The notes beneath the pieces were generated by a model, which saw only the letters and a list, made by a program, of their open reading frames with translations, was not told where the DNA came from and ran no database searches. A program made the translations under genes and the position numbers. 16,743 bases of DNA from JBDTMC01 sp039934475 (lineage in GTDB: Bacteria; Acidobacteriota; Terriglobia; Bryobacterales; Bryobacteraceae): NCBI GenBank assembly GCA_039934475.1, contig JBDTMC010000136.1:1-16743 (forward strand). The letters run 5' to 3'. Of this stretch, positions 1 through 7,818 are shown piece by piece. Position 1 is the stretch's first letter, and each line of letters begins with the position of its first letter.

Positions 1-223
1 GCCAGCCGGGCAGGATACGATTGACCTCGCGCAGAGGGCGAGGCTGTTCGCCGGGAGGCGCCACCAGAAGCTGAAACGTATCAAGGGCGACGCCTGCGGC
101 ACAGGGGCGGGGAGCGGGGGCGGGTTCCAGCGCGAAGGCCGGGATTGCGAGCGCCAGAAGGCTGAGAATGGGTCTCAAAATAGTTAGACGCAGGAGCGAG
201 GCGGAAAGACGAACTAGAGCCAT
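1..223 (-). CDS. N-terminus of an exported protein (partial, runs off the window edge)
   Basis: This minus-strand frame stays open from an ATG at 221-223 to the window edge, giving about 74 residues. They begin MALVRLSASLLRLTILRP and continue with a hydrophobic stretch (ILSLLALAIPAFA) ending in an AxA-like signal-peptidase site near residue 31, then a Pro/Ala-rich linker (LEPAPAPRPCAAG). This is a clear export signal. The mature part visible (VALDTFQLLVAPPGEQPRPL) matches no family I recognise. The start overlaps the end of the acetyltransferase gene by 10 bases, which suggests translational coupling, and there is no strong Shine-Dalgarno of its own. The Cys in the linker could invite a lipoprotein reading, but it sits after the AxA site and lacks a lipobox. 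The product function is unknown. Confidence 0.6.
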   Translation of the reverse strand, partial: MALVRLSASLLRLTILRPILSLLALAIPAFALEPAPAPRPCAAGVALDTFQLLVAPPGEQPRPLREVNRILPGW

Positions 224-699
224 TTCAATACCATGTGCGAGCCCGGATGGTAGGCGAGGCGGTGCTGATAGAACGCTGCCGCACGCGGGTTGTTGGCATT
301 GTATTCAAGCAGTGCCATCTCGGCGCCTTCTTTGCGGCCCCACTCCTCAATGGCGGCCATGAGCAGGGCACCGATTCCGTGGCTGCGGACGGATTCGGCG
401 ACAGCAAGCTCGGCGATATAGCAGCAACGGCAGGGCTTGTGCATGATGTCGGTTGGCCACTGGATCCAGGCATCGACGAAGCCGCGCACGACGCCCTCGT
501 CATCCAACGCGACGAGAGTGATGGCTCGCGCTCCTTCGGGATGTTGACGCTGCTCCCGGTAGCGGCGGATCACCCTGTCCCGGTCCGGCACAAGATACCG
601 CACGGGATCGAGGGCGGCGTGGTGGCGGGCGCTTTCGAGGTAGACCGGAGCGAGGGCTTCCGCATCGGTGGATTCAAAGGGACGAATGACAAAGCCCAT
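214..699 (-). CDS. GNAT-family N-acetyltransferase
   Basis: The 161-residue product is a single GNAT domain. Such enzymes transfer an acyl group from acyl-CoA to an amine; the substrate cannot be told from sequence. The acetyl-CoA pyrophosphate-binding motif A is visible at about residues 94-112: ELAVAESVRSHGIGALLM, with the R-x-x-G-x-G pattern as RSHGIG. The typical C-terminal motif B follows (NPRAAAFYQH, then LAYH), as in RimI-like members. Length is normal for the family and no signal peptide is present, so it should be cytosolic. It overlaps the downstream exported-protein gene by 10 bases and is divergent from the gene starting at 746, only 46 bases away. A TATCCT -10-like hexamer lies 6 bases upstream of the ATG, but no good -35 is seen. 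Confidence 0.88.
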   Translation of the reverse strand: MGFVIRPFESTDAEALAPVYLESARHHAALDPVRYLVPDRDRVIRRYREQRQHPEGARAITLVALDDEGVVRGFVDAWIQWPTDIMHKPCRCCYIAELAVAESVRSHGIGALLMAAIEEWGRKEGAEMALLEYNANNPRAAAFYQHRLAYHPGSHMVLKWL

Positions 700-745
700 G
701 CGCTGAGGATAGCGCGGCGGCGTGCGCTAAGATGGTGGCACGCGT

Positions 746-1522
746 ATGTCCGCTCCTCCCAGCCTGCCACCAATTGAGCATCTGGGAGATCGGCCTTTTT
801 CCTTTTATCCGCCCATCATTCACATCGAACACAACGAATGGCGCTACCGGAGCGCGACGTGGTCGGAGATCCTCGTCCTGAATACGAAGTCGAACGAGGA
901 GCTATGGATTCCACGGAAGTACGTCGGCGAGATTTCCAAGGTGGACGAGCCGGTAATGATCGTCGGGCTGATGCGGGAACTGGAATACAAAGCGGGCATG
1001 TTGTGGCCCTACGAGCGGCGTGTGCTGGAGATGCCAAGGCAGGCAGGCGGGGCGGTAGTGCGTACTACGGATGAGCCGATGCCGCAGGCGCCAGGTTCGC
1101 GGCGCAGTGGGTCCAGCCCGGAATCGCATATTGGGCGGTTGGTCGGCATCGCCTTATTACTCGGAGTTGTGGCGTGTGTGGTGGTGGTGGGAGTGGTGCG
1201 ATCGGGGGTGATGAGGCCGAAGGTAGTATTCACGGCGAAGGACCAGAACTTTCTTGACTTGCGGCGGGACGACGGGTATTTCGAGGTCGTGCGGAAGTTG
1301 GGTCCGCCGGCGGAAGACAGGTGGCGGCCGGGGGAGGGCGAACTGCGATTCCGCATTCTCGCTTACCCGGAGCGGGGTTATGGGGCTGTGTTGATGGGAA
1401 CGGATCAGAACAACGCCAAGTACATCGGCTGCGTGGATAAGAACTGGCACGTGGTGCATGCCGTGGATGGGCCGCGCGGGGATAGCACGCTACCGCTGCT
1501 GCGGAATCTGAAGCCGTTCTGA
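746..1522 (+). CDS. single-pass membrane protein of unknown function
   Basis: The 258-residue protein has three parts. Residues 1-100 are a soluble N-terminal domain rich in Trp/Tyr/Glu (for example EELWIPRKYVGEI). A Pro/Ser-rich linker occupies 101-128. One hydrophobic segment (about 130-151, GIALLLGVVACVVVVGVV) is followed by a basic residue and a C-terminal domain of about 105 residues. The C-terminal part (GYFEVVRKLGPPAEDRW, then YGAVLMGTD and YIGCVDKNWHVVHAV) faintly recalls the BamE/SmpA-like pattern 'x-lG-P...v.f..d..v', but I would not assign it. Topology would place the N-terminal domain in the cytoplasm and the C-terminal domain outside. The gene stands alone, divergent from the GNAT gene. 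The predicted start has only a weak ribosome site (GGTGG, 11 bases upstream). Confidence 0.72.
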   Translation: MSAPPSLPPIEHLGDRPFSFYPPIIHIEHNEWRYRSATWSEILVLNTKSNEELWIPRKYVGEISKVDEPVMIVGLMRELEYKAGMLWPYERRVLEMPRQAGGAVVRTTDEPMPQAPGSRRSGSSPESHIGRLVGIALLLGVVACVVVVGVVRSGVMRPKVVFTAKDQNFLDLRRDDGYFEVVRKLGPPAEDRWRPGEGELRFRILAYPERGYGAVLMGTDQNNAKYIGCVDKNWHVVHAVDGPRGDSTLPLLRNLKPF

Positions 1523-1523
1523 G

Positions 1524-1556
1524 AAAAAGGCGGACCCTGCTTGCGCAAGGCCCGCC
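1524..1556 (-). terminator. Rho-independent terminator for the TonB-dependent receptor gene
   Basis: On the minus strand GGCGGGCC (1556-1549) pairs with GGTCCGCC (1536-1529) over 8 bp, with one G-U wobble, around a 12-base loop, and TTTTT (1528-1524) follows at once. The same stem on plus-strand RNA would carry an A-C mismatch and be followed by CTTCT, so it favours the minus direction but may also stop the convergent gene ending at 1522. The receptor stop codon is 18 bases before the stem. Confidence 0.8.
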
Positions 1557-1573
1557 CTTCTACTCGTCGATGG

Positions 1574-4500
1574 TTAGAAGTTGAACCGGAGCGCCAGTTG
1601 CATGACCCGAGGGCGATCGGCACTGGTGAGGCGGCCGAAGTTCGGACTCACTACACTCATGTCGGCCGGGAAGAATTTGACATTGTTGAAGGCGTTAAAC
1701 GCTTCCGCGCGGAACTGTAAATACATGCCTTCTCTAATGTTGAAATTCTTGAAGGCGGAGATATCGAAATTCACCCAACCGGGAGCGGCGATGATGTCGC
1801 GGCCGGAGGTGCCGAATTTCAATGGCAACGTCGCGGAAAAGGCGTTTGGATTGAGCCAGTACAACTGCGTATTGGTGTCTCCGAAGCCGCTCTGGGGCGT
1901 GATGCCGTTAAACGCGGAGTAGGGGCTGACGCCGGTAGCGTCGGCGCGCTGGGTAACGTAAGAGATACCGGTGAGGTTGCTGGAGGTGACGCTGCGGTGG
2001 ACGCCCCCCTGATAGGAGCCGATGGTGTTGAGCTGCCATCCGCCTGCGGCGAGATCGGCCATCCTACCGATTCCGCTGAGATACTTCTTGCCTTTGCCGA
2101 AGGGGAGTTCGTAGACCACGCTGGCGACAAAGCGGTTGCGGATATCGAAGTCGGACGGTCCCTTATCGAGTTGGAAGTTGGCCGGGTTCAGGTTGGGTGA
2201 ACCAAAGGAACCGGCGGAATCCGTATCGATGGACTTCCCATACGTGTGAGCCATCAGAATCTGCCAGCCACTGGCGAAGCGTTTTTCCACTTTCAGGTTG
2301 AGAGCGTGGAACTCGGAAAGGCCCGCCTGCGACGAGTACAGCATCTGATTCAACTGCGGGTAGCGAGTGGCGACGCCGGGCGTAACGTCGTAGAGCACGC
2401 CGGGAGTGACATTCGAATAGGCGTTGTAGCGCTTGGAGAGGCGGCGGCCATGAGAGCCGACGTACGCTGCTTCCACCAGCCAGTTATTGCCGAGGGACTT
2501 CTGCATGGAGTAAGTCCACATGTAGACGCGCGGCTTGCGGCCGTCGATTTCCGCCGCGAACAGGTTGGTGCCCTTAGGGGTGATGTAGTTGCCATCCACG
2601 GGCGGAACGACAACGATGGGCAGGGTATTTACGCCGAACTCATACGTCGGCAGACCCTTGCCGGTGAGGTTGACATTCTGCTGCGTGAAGATAGGCGGAC
2701 CGTTGGTGATGAACTGGGTTTCGTTCATCTGCGTTTGGTCGAAGTAGATACCGAGGCCGCCGCGGAAGGTCCAAGTGTTGGCCCAGGCCGGGTTGTAGGC
2801 GAAGCCGAGACGGGGAGCGAAGTCCTTGTAGTCGGGCTCGATGATGGAATCGCGGATCTGGCCCAACGACGGGAAGAGTTGCTTGCCAGTGTTGAAATCG
2901 AAGCCGTAAACGTGCCCGATCTCCTGGGAGATTGGCGTGGGCGGACCAGCGTATTCCCAGCGCACACCGTAGTTCAGAGTCAGCTCTTTGGTCACTTTCC
3001 AGTCGTCCTGAACGAACAGGTTGTGCGACATGAAAGTGAAGTGGGTAGCGGAGGAGCCGAGGGCGCCGCTCATGTTGGTGGGATAGCCGAGAAGGAAGTC
3101 GGCCACGCCGTTACCACTGCCGGCTATCGGGTTGCCGGTGGTGGTGTTGAGAGCCGCGGTGTAGCTGGCATTGAAGGTGAAACTGCCGCGCGGTCCGTTG
3201 TCGCTATCCAGCAGGAAGCGGGACTGACGAATATCGTACCCGGCCTTGATGGTATGGCCGCCACGGATCCACGTCAGGTTGTCGGTGATTTGGTAGTTGT
3301 GCAGCACGTTGCCCTGGGTGAGGCCATTACTGCCGATGCCGCTGTAGCCCTGCCATCCAACGTTGGGCACTCCCCAATTTAGCTGCGCCGTGGAAACTCC
3401 AGTGATGCCGACTTCAGCAGCGATATTCTTGTCCACGGTTACCTGTCTGCCGAACAGGGTCATGTAAGCGTAGGACGCGCGGACAACATTGACGATAGTC
3501 GGCGAGAGCGAGGAGGTCAACTGCGCCACTGCCGATTTACCCTGCGTGTCGACGAGTGCGCCACCGAGCGGTACCAGAGCCGCGGGTGAGAGAGGCGCCT
3601 TCTGCCAGCTATAGCGGCCGAAGAGCGAATGTTTGTTATTGATCAGCCAATCGGCGCGGACGTTGAACTGATCGTCATCCAATTTCTGCACCGGAGTACC
3701 GACGAGATTGGCGCCGTTGACAGTGGGATTGTTGGTGACCGGTATATAGGGGAAGAAGTTCTTCGAGATCTGATTGATGCGACTGGCCGGAATCTTATTG
3801 CCGGCGAAGGGCTGCCGGGTGTTGGTGGCCGGATCGTAGGTAAGCGGGTCGTTGATCTGGGCGGTGATAGCGCTGAAGTCGCCGCTGAGCTGCGTCTGGG
3901 TGGGGTAGATGCCGCGCTGGATGACTCCGAGGCGCTGTTTGAAGCTCTCGAAATTGCCGTAGACGAAGAGTTTATCTTTCTTGATATAGCCGCCGCCCGC
4001 CGCGCCGTACTGGTTGCGCTTAAACGGCTCGACACCGGACGAGAAGAAATTGCGTGCGTCCATCTTGTCGTTGCGGAAAAACTCAAAGACAGTTCCGTGG
4101 AACTGATTGGAACCGCCGCGGCTGGCGACGTTGATGATCCCGGGCGAATTGCCGAATTCGGCCTGGAAGAAGTTGCGTTGGATTTTGAACTCCTGAACCG
4201 CATCGAGCGAAGGCGTAATGGAGCTGTCTCCGATGCGCGGATTTCGCATTTCGACGCCGTCGAACAGGTAGCTGGTAGAACTCTCGCGCTGGCCGCCGAC
4301 AAGGAGGCTGCGGTCAGAACGGGAGGTTGTGGAGGCGATGAAGCTGGAGGGGCCGGTGCCCGTGGGAAGCTGTGGAATGACTCCGGGCGAAAGAGAACCC
4401 AAGGTGATGTAGTTGCGCCCGTTTAAGGGAAGGTCGTTGATCGCGCGGCGGGTGATCACCTGGCCGAGAGACGCAGTCTCCTGCTCCAGAAGAGGCGCCG

Positions 4501-4867
4501 CGGTAGCCTCTACGGTAACCTGCTCGCTTACCTGACCCAGTTTCAGATTGACGTTGATGATTTGCCGTTCGGCAATATTGAGGCCAATGTTTTCGACAAC
4601 GGCGGTTTGGAAACCGGCCGAGCCGACCGTAATCCTATAGGAGCCGGGAGCGAGTTGTGGGACTACATACTCGCCGGCGTCATTGGTGGTGGTTTCACGC
4701 TGCTGCCCGGTGGCTGTCAGCGTGGCAGTAATTTTGGCATTGGGCACAACTGAGCCCGTGTCATCCTTGACGACTCCGGCGATTGTCGATGTGTTGACTT
4801 GCGCCAGCACGGGCACCGCCACTAGTACCGTCAAGGCCAACAGAGTTGACGGGAGATTCAATTTCAT
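1574..4867 (-). CDS. TonB-dependent outer-membrane receptor, Oar-like, with carboxypeptidase regulatory-like N-terminal domain
   Basis: The product has 1,097 residues. A signal peptide covers 1-22 (hydrophobic core LLALTVLVAVPVLA, then Q). Residues 24-110 form a CarboxypepD_reg-like Ig fold (IAGVVKDDTGSVVPNAKI; GEYVVPQLAPGSYRITV). A plug domain begins near 115 and has the LPLNGRNY motif at 146-153, typical of the Acidobacteria. The remaining ~800 residues have the alternating aromatic pattern of a TonB-type beta barrel and end in Phe (LALRFNF), the usual terminal residue recognised by the Bam complex. The open frame extends 130 codons upstream of this Met, but the signal peptide and a GGGG Shine-Dalgarno about 8 bases before the ATG decide the start. 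The ligand is unknown; related proteins are thought to take up oligosaccharides or peptides. It is divergent from cstA and has its own terminator. No TonB box was seen. Confidence 0.92.
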   Translation of the reverse strand: MKLNLPSTLLALTVLVAVPVLAQVNTSTIAGVVKDDTGSVVPNAKITATLTATGQQRETTTNDAGEYVVPQLAPGSYRITVGSAGFQTAVVENIGLNIAERQIINVNLKLGQVSEQVTVEATAAPLLEQETASLGQVITRRAINDLPLNGRNYITLGSLSPGVIPQLPTGTGPSSFIASTTSRSDRSLLVGGQRESSTSYLFDGVEMRNPRIGDSSITPSLDAVQEFKIQRNFFQAEFGNSPGIINVASRGGSNQFHGTVFEFFRNDKMDARNFFSSGVEPFKRNQYGAAGGGYIKKDKLFVYGNFESFKQRLGVIQRGIYPTQTQLSGDFSAITAQINDPLTYDPATNTRQPFAGNKIPASRINQISKNFFPYIPVTNNPTVNGANLVGTPVQKLDDDQFNVRADWLINNKHSLFGRYSWQKAPLSPAALVPLGGALVDTQGKSAVAQLTSSLSPTIVNVVRASYAYMTLFGRQVTVDKNIAAEVGITGVSTAQLNWGVPNVGWQGYSGIGSNGLTQGNVLHNYQITDNLTWIRGGHTIKAGYDIRQSRFLLDSDNGPRGSFTFNASYTAALNTTTGNPIAGSGNGVADFLLGYPTNMSGALGSSATHFTFMSHNLFVQDDWKVTKELTLNYGVRWEYAGPPTPISQEIGHVYGFDFNTGKQLFPSLGQIRDSIIEPDYKDFAPRLGFAYNPAWANTWTFRGGLGIYFDQTQMNETQFITNGPPIFTQQNVNLTGKGLPTYEFGVNTLPIVVVPPVDGNYITPKGTNLFAAEIDGRKPRVYMWTYSMQKSLGNNWLVEAAYVGSHGRRLSKRYNAYSNVTPGVLYDVTPGVATRYPQLNQMLYSSQAGLSEFHALNLKVEKRFASGWQILMAHTYGKSIDTDSAGSFGSPNLNPANFQLDKGPSDFDIRNRFVASVVYELPFGKGKKYLSGIGRMADLAAGGWQLNTIGSYQGGVHRSVTSSNLTGISYVTQRADATGVSPYSAFNGITPQSGFGDTNTQLYWLNPNAFSATLPLKFGTSGRDIIAAPGWVNFDISAFKNFNIREGMYLQFRAEAFNAFNNVKFFPADMSVVSPNFGRLTSADRPRVMQLALRFNF

Positions 4868-4898
4868 TACAGAACCCCTTAATACCTGAAGTGGCTTG

Positions 4899-4928
4899 AG
4901 TATAGCGGAGGGCGACGGACGGAGGCAA
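4899..4928 (-). promoter_or_regulatory. candidate sigma-70-type promoter of the receptor gene
   Basis: On the minus strand TTGCCT (4928-4923) and TATACT (4904-4899) are separated by 18 bases and lie about 31 bases upstream of the receptor ATG. This leaves room for a leader carrying the AAGGGG Shine-Dalgarno. The match to the consensus hexamers is good (4 of 6 and 5 of 6), but it is a prediction from sequence only. Confidence 0.5.
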
Positions 4929-4951
4929 CGAAAATCTGATGGGCCGGTGTT

Positions 4952-4963
4952 GAGCGAACGCTC
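4952..4963. promoter_or_regulatory. perfect inverted repeat, possible operator between receptor gene and cstA
   Basis: GAGCG-AA-CGCTC is a perfect 12-base palindrome in the 117-bp divergent intergenic region. It ends 6 bases before the TACAAT -10-like box of cstA and lies 24 bases upstream of the receptor's -35 box. That is a suitable place for a dimeric regulator to block cstA transcription or act on both genes. No regulator gene is nearby, and a 5-bp half-site can arise by chance. Confidence 0.3.
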
Positions 4964-4969
4964 TTCCGC

Positions 4970-4975
4970 TACAAT
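4970..4975 (+). promoter_or_regulatory. candidate -10 box of cstA, close to the start codon
   Basis: TACAAT matches the -10 consensus in 5 of 6 bases and ends 9 bases before the cstA ATG. No Shine-Dalgarno is present between it and the ATG, so the transcript may begin at or almost at the start codon. The -35 region is weak (GTGTTG at 4947-4952 with a 17-base spacer). Confidence 0.4.
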
Positions 4976-4984
4976 GCAATCCAT

Positions 4985-7048
4985 ATGCGAATCCTGAAGC
5001 GGCTGCTGTGGACAGCAGTGGCAATTGGCGCGGCGGCCGGTCTGGGCGGCATTGCGTTCCTCCGTGGGGAGTCCATCAACAGCCTCTGGCTGGTGGTGGC
5101 ATCGGTGTGCACATACCTCATCGGTTTCCGGTTTTACGCGAAGTGGATTGCGGCCAAGGTGATGGTGCTGAACGATGAGCGGGCGACTCCGGCGGAACGA
5201 CTGCGCAACGGACATGACTATGAACCGACGAACAAGTGGATCCTGTTCGGGCACCATTTCGCAGCCATCGCGGGGCCGGGGCCTTTAGTAGGGCCGACGC
5301 TGGCGGCACAGTTCGGCTATTTGCCTGGGACGCTATGGATCATTGTGGGCGCGGTGTTAGGCGGAGCGATACAGGACTTTGTGATTCTGTTCTGTTCTAT
5401 GCGGCGTAATGGAAAGTCATTAGGTCAGATGGCGCGCGAGGAGATCGGCAAGATTGGGGGATTCACCGCGCTGGTTACCGTGATGCTGATTATGGTGATC
5501 CTGCTGGCAGTGATTGGCCTGGTGGTGGTGAACGCGTTGAAAGGGAGCCCGTGGGGCACTTTCACCATTGCAGCCACAATGCCGATTGCCGTGTTCATGG
5601 GGCTCTACTTACGCTATTGGCGCCCGGGACGAGTGCTGGAATGCAGCGCGCTGGGGTTTGGGCTGGTGGTAGCGAGCATCTTCGGAGGAGAGTGGGTGGC
5701 GCATACGCCTTCGTGGGCAACGGTGTTCACGCTGAGCGGGATGACGTTGGCGGTGGCCGTCATCATTTATGGATTTCTTGCCAGCGCGCTGCCGGTGTGG
5801 CTGCTACTGGCGCCGCGAGATTACTTGAGCACATTTGTGAAGTTGGGAGTGGTTCTGATGCTCGGCATTGGGATCCTGTTTGTGCGGCCGGAACTGCAGT
5901 TACCCGCGGTGACGCGCTTCGCTGACGGCACTGGGCCGATATTCGCCGGGAAGATTTTTCCATTTTGCTTCATCACGATCGCATGCGGCGCCATCTCCGG
6001 ATTTCATGCCCTGATCTCTTCCGGCACCACGCCGAAGATGATCGCTCGCGAATGGCATGCGTGGCCGATCGGGTATGGGTCGATGCTGCTGGAGAGTTTT
6101 GTCGCCATCATGGCGATGATCGCCGCCTGCTCATTGCAGCCGGGCGTGTTCTTCGCGGTGAACGCTCCATTTGGCGTCATGGGTGGATCGGCGGAGGCGG
6201 CGGCCGTAACACTGACGTCGTGGGGCTATCCGGTGAGCGTGGCGCAGATGGCGGAGTTAGCGCGCCAGGTGGGCGAGGAGACACTGTGGCAAAGGACCGG
6301 AGGCGCACCGTCGCTGGCGCTGGGCATGGCGCACATCTTCACGCAACTGGGGGGAACGGAAAGCGTACTGCGTTTCTGGTATCACTTTGCCATCATGTTC
6401 GAGGCGCTCTTCATATTGACCGTTATGGACGCGGGAACGCGCGTCGGCCGGTTCATGCTGCAGGATCTGCTAGGGAACGTGTGGAAGCCGCTCGGCGACA
6501 TCGGCTGGAAACCGGGCATGATCCTGACCAGCGCGATGGTAGTGGGAGCGTGGGGCTATTTCCTGATTCAGGGCGTGCGCGATCCACTGGGTGGGATCAA
6601 TTCGCTGTGGCCTTTGTTCGGAATCGCCAATCAGTTACTGGCTGCCCTGGCGCTCTGCATCGCTACTACGATTCTGATCAAGATGCACGGGCGGAAGTAC
6701 ATGTGGATTACGTGCGTGCCGCTGGCATGGCTGACGCTAGCCACCTACACGGCGGCGCTGGAGAAGATCTTCAGCGACGCGCCGCGTATCGGTTTCCTGG
6801 CGCAGGCGTCGCAACTGGAAGCGGCGATTGCGGCTGGTAAGATCGCGGCCGCAAAGATCGCAGACACGCAGACCTTGATCTTCAACGCGCGACTGGACGC
6901 TTTTCTGTGCGCCATCTTCCTGGTGCTGGTAACGACGGTTGTGATCGATTCGATCCGCGTGTGGTGGGGGATTCTCAGCGGCGCGCGGGCGTCGATGGTC
7001 AACGAAACGCCGTTTGTGCCGTCGCAGTTGCGCCCGGAGGAGATCTAA
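4985..7048 (+). CDS. cstA: CstA-family carbon-starvation carrier (pyruvate/peptide transporter)
   Basis: The 687-residue polytopic membrane protein is close in length to E. coli CstA (about 700) and aligns with it from the first residues: RGESINSLWLVVASVCTYLI, then ILFGHHFAAIAGPGPLVGP, LAAQFGYLPGTLW and GAIQDFVILF. The family consists of inner-membrane carriers for pyruvate (CstA, BtsT) and, in some bacteria, peptides, induced on carbon limitation. The middle holds ISGFHALISSGTTPKMI, another family signature, and the C-terminal third carries further membrane spans (CstA C-terminal 5TM region). The N-terminal alignment supports the ATG at 4985 although it lacks a ribosome site. A small YbdD-like gene follows one base after the stop. 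Which substrate this member carries is not visible. No BtsSR-type two-component genes are nearby. Confidence 0.93.
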   Translation: MRILKRLLWTAVAIGAAAGLGGIAFLRGESINSLWLVVASVCTYLIGFRFYAKWIAAKVMVLNDERATPAERLRNGHDYEPTNKWILFGHHFAAIAGPGPLVGPTLAAQFGYLPGTLWIIVGAVLGGAIQDFVILFCSMRRNGKSLGQMAREEIGKIGGFTALVTVMLIMVILLAVIGLVVVNALKGSPWGTFTIAATMPIAVFMGLYLRYWRPGRVLECSALGFGLVVASIFGGEWVAHTPSWATVFTLSGMTLAVAVIIYGFLASALPVWLLLAPRDYLSTFVKLGVVLMLGIGILFVRPELQLPAVTRFADGTGPIFAGKIFPFCFITIACGAISGFHALISSGTTPKMIAREWHAWPIGYGSMLLESFVAIMAMIAACSLQPGVFFAVNAPFGVMGGSAEAAAVTLTSWGYPVSVAQMAELARQVGEETLWQRTGGAPSLALGMAHIFTQLGGTESVLRFWYHFAIMFEALFILTVMDAGTRVGRFMLQDLLGNVWKPLGDIGWKPGMILTSAMVVGAWGYFLIQGVRDPLGGINSLWPLFGIANQLLAALALCIATTILIKMHGRKYMWITCVPLAWLTLATYTAALEKIFSDAPRIGFLAQASQLEAAIAAGKIAAAKIADTQTLIFNARLDAFLCAIFLVLVTTVVIDSIRVWWGILSGARASMVNETPFVPSQLRPEEI

Positions 7049-7049
7049 A

Positions 7050-7229
7050 ATGATCGGCCATTTGCGGGCTTTGGCGGGAATACTATTGGGGATATTGAGG
7101 GAAATTGGAGATGAAAACGCTTACCAAAGACATTTGTCTGCTGGCGGGCTGATTCACTCGGGCGCCGAGTGGCGCCGGTTCTCGGAGGAACGACTGGCGG
7201 CTAAGTTCACGCGCCCACGGTGCTGTTAG
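7050..7229 (+). CDS. YbdD/YjiX-family small protein, partner of CstA
   Basis: The 59-residue product starts MIGHLRALAGILLGILREIG and ends in RCC. E. coli YbdD and YjiX, small proteins encoded directly behind cstA and btsT, share the layout: a short hydrophobic/basic N-terminus, a D/N-x-Y pair (here DENAYQRHL), an aromatic-Glu-Arg stretch (WRRFSEERLAAKF) and a C-terminal RCC. The frame is open 12 codons further upstream inside cstA, but GGAGGA sits 8 bases before the ATG at 7050, which fixes the start. The ATG begins one base after the cstA stop, so the two are surely co-translated. Family members are believed to assist the transporter; the mechanism is unknown. The vicinal Cys pair is conserved and might bind metal or be modified (inference). 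Confidence 0.85.
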   Translation: MIGHLRALAGILLGILREIGDENAYQRHLSAGGLIHSGAEWRRFSEERLAAKFTRPRCC

Positions 7230-7398
7230 ATCCTACGAACCCAGGATAGGATGATTTCCAGCACGATGAGGGCGACAAACCAAGCCGGCGGATCGGTCTC
7301 CGATGCGTGTCGAATTTTCGCTTGGGGTCTTATCACGGCTTTGCCTGTTACAAATCCATCATGGCATTCTGATGAAAACAGGCTGACATCGGATGGCG
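7230..7398. other. intergenic region between convergent genes, no gene seen
   Basis: These 169 bases separate the ends of the ybdD-like gene and the DUF3037 gene. The GC content drops towards the right. A short hairpin (ATCCT/AGGAT, 7230-7247) follows the ybdD-like stop, and another (ATCGG-TCT-CCGAT, near 7291-7303) precedes an AATTTT run. Either could be a weak terminator, but neither is convincing. No plausible coding frame or RNA gene was found. Confidence 0.4.
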
Positions 7399-7818
7399 CT
7401 ATTTTTGTGAATTTTTGCTGTTACCTTTCGGCTGTGAGCAGGGGAGAGTTACAAGCTGATGAAAAAGAGCGTCTAGAGCCGCTTCGGGTGTCTCACAAAG
7501 GCCGGCGTGCACGGGTGAAATTTGGATGACGGTACTGCGAGGCGAAACCAGCCAGTGGAACCGTTCGCGGCGGGAGAGCTGACCGATGGGTCCCTGGCCC
7601 TGGCAGACGGCTGGAATGGCAGAGAGGTGGCGCGCAATGGCATCGAGATCCAGGTCCGGCCAGAGGGCTTGCAGCCGGGCTTCGTTGACTTCCACGCGGG
7701 CGTCCAGGTAGTTTCGCGCTAAACAAAAAACGATGACGCCGGCGTTCACGAACTCCGCGCGGTCGACGCGGGGCACTACGCGGATGGCGGCGTACTCAAA
7801 CGAGTTGCGTTCGGGCAC
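7399..7818 (-). CDS. DUF3037 family protein
   Basis: The 139-residue product has the DUF3037 signature near its start: residues 8-33 read EYAAIRVVPRVDRAEFVNAG then VIVFC. That block (Y-x-x-x-R-v-x-P-x-x-x-x-x-E-x-x-N-x-G-V) is typical of the family, as is the later QGPIGQLSRRERFHWL. The start is a GTG (7818-7816) with AGGAGG 6 bases upstream; the frame is open further, but this ribosome site decides it. The gene begins 23 bases before the end of the HipA-like kinase gene, so the two are translationally coupled. DUF3037 is often encoded beside such kinases. No biochemical role is known. It is a cytosolic protein with no membrane segment and could be a regulator or a substrate of the kinase (inference). 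Confidence 0.82.
   Translation of the reverse strand: MPERNSFEYAAIRVVPRVDRAEFVNAGVIVFCLARNYLDARVEVNEARLQALWPDLDLDAIARHLSAIPAVCQGQGPIGQLSRRERFHWLVSPRSTVIQISPVHAGLCETPEAALDALFHQLVTLPCSQPKGNSKNSQK

Noticed and set aside
235..777. A 180-codon open frame on the plus strand
   Set aside because: It is antisense to the GNAT gene, whose motif A is unmistakable, and it overlaps the start of the next plus-strand gene.
2246..3382. A 378-codon open frame on the plus strand
   Set aside because: It lies wholly antisense to the TonB-dependent receptor, has no family features and the low-complexity composition of a high-GC shadow frame.
3629..4426. A 265-codon open frame on the plus strand
   Set aside because: Also antisense to the receptor gene; its acidic, Val/Gly-rich product is what the complementary strand of that gene yields.
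4868..5257. A 130-residue N-terminal extension of the receptor
   Set aside because: It would overlap the divergent cstA start, precede the signal peptide and ignore the Shine-Dalgarno at the internal ATG.
5965..6840. A 291-codon open frame on the plus strand
   Set aside because: It is a shifted frame inside cstA and rich in Arg/Gly/His; cstA matches its family throughout this interval.
7230..7247. ATCCT/AGGAT hairpin as terminator of the cstA operon
   Set aside because: The stem has only 5 bp with weak pairs and no T-run follows, so I did not call it as a terminator.
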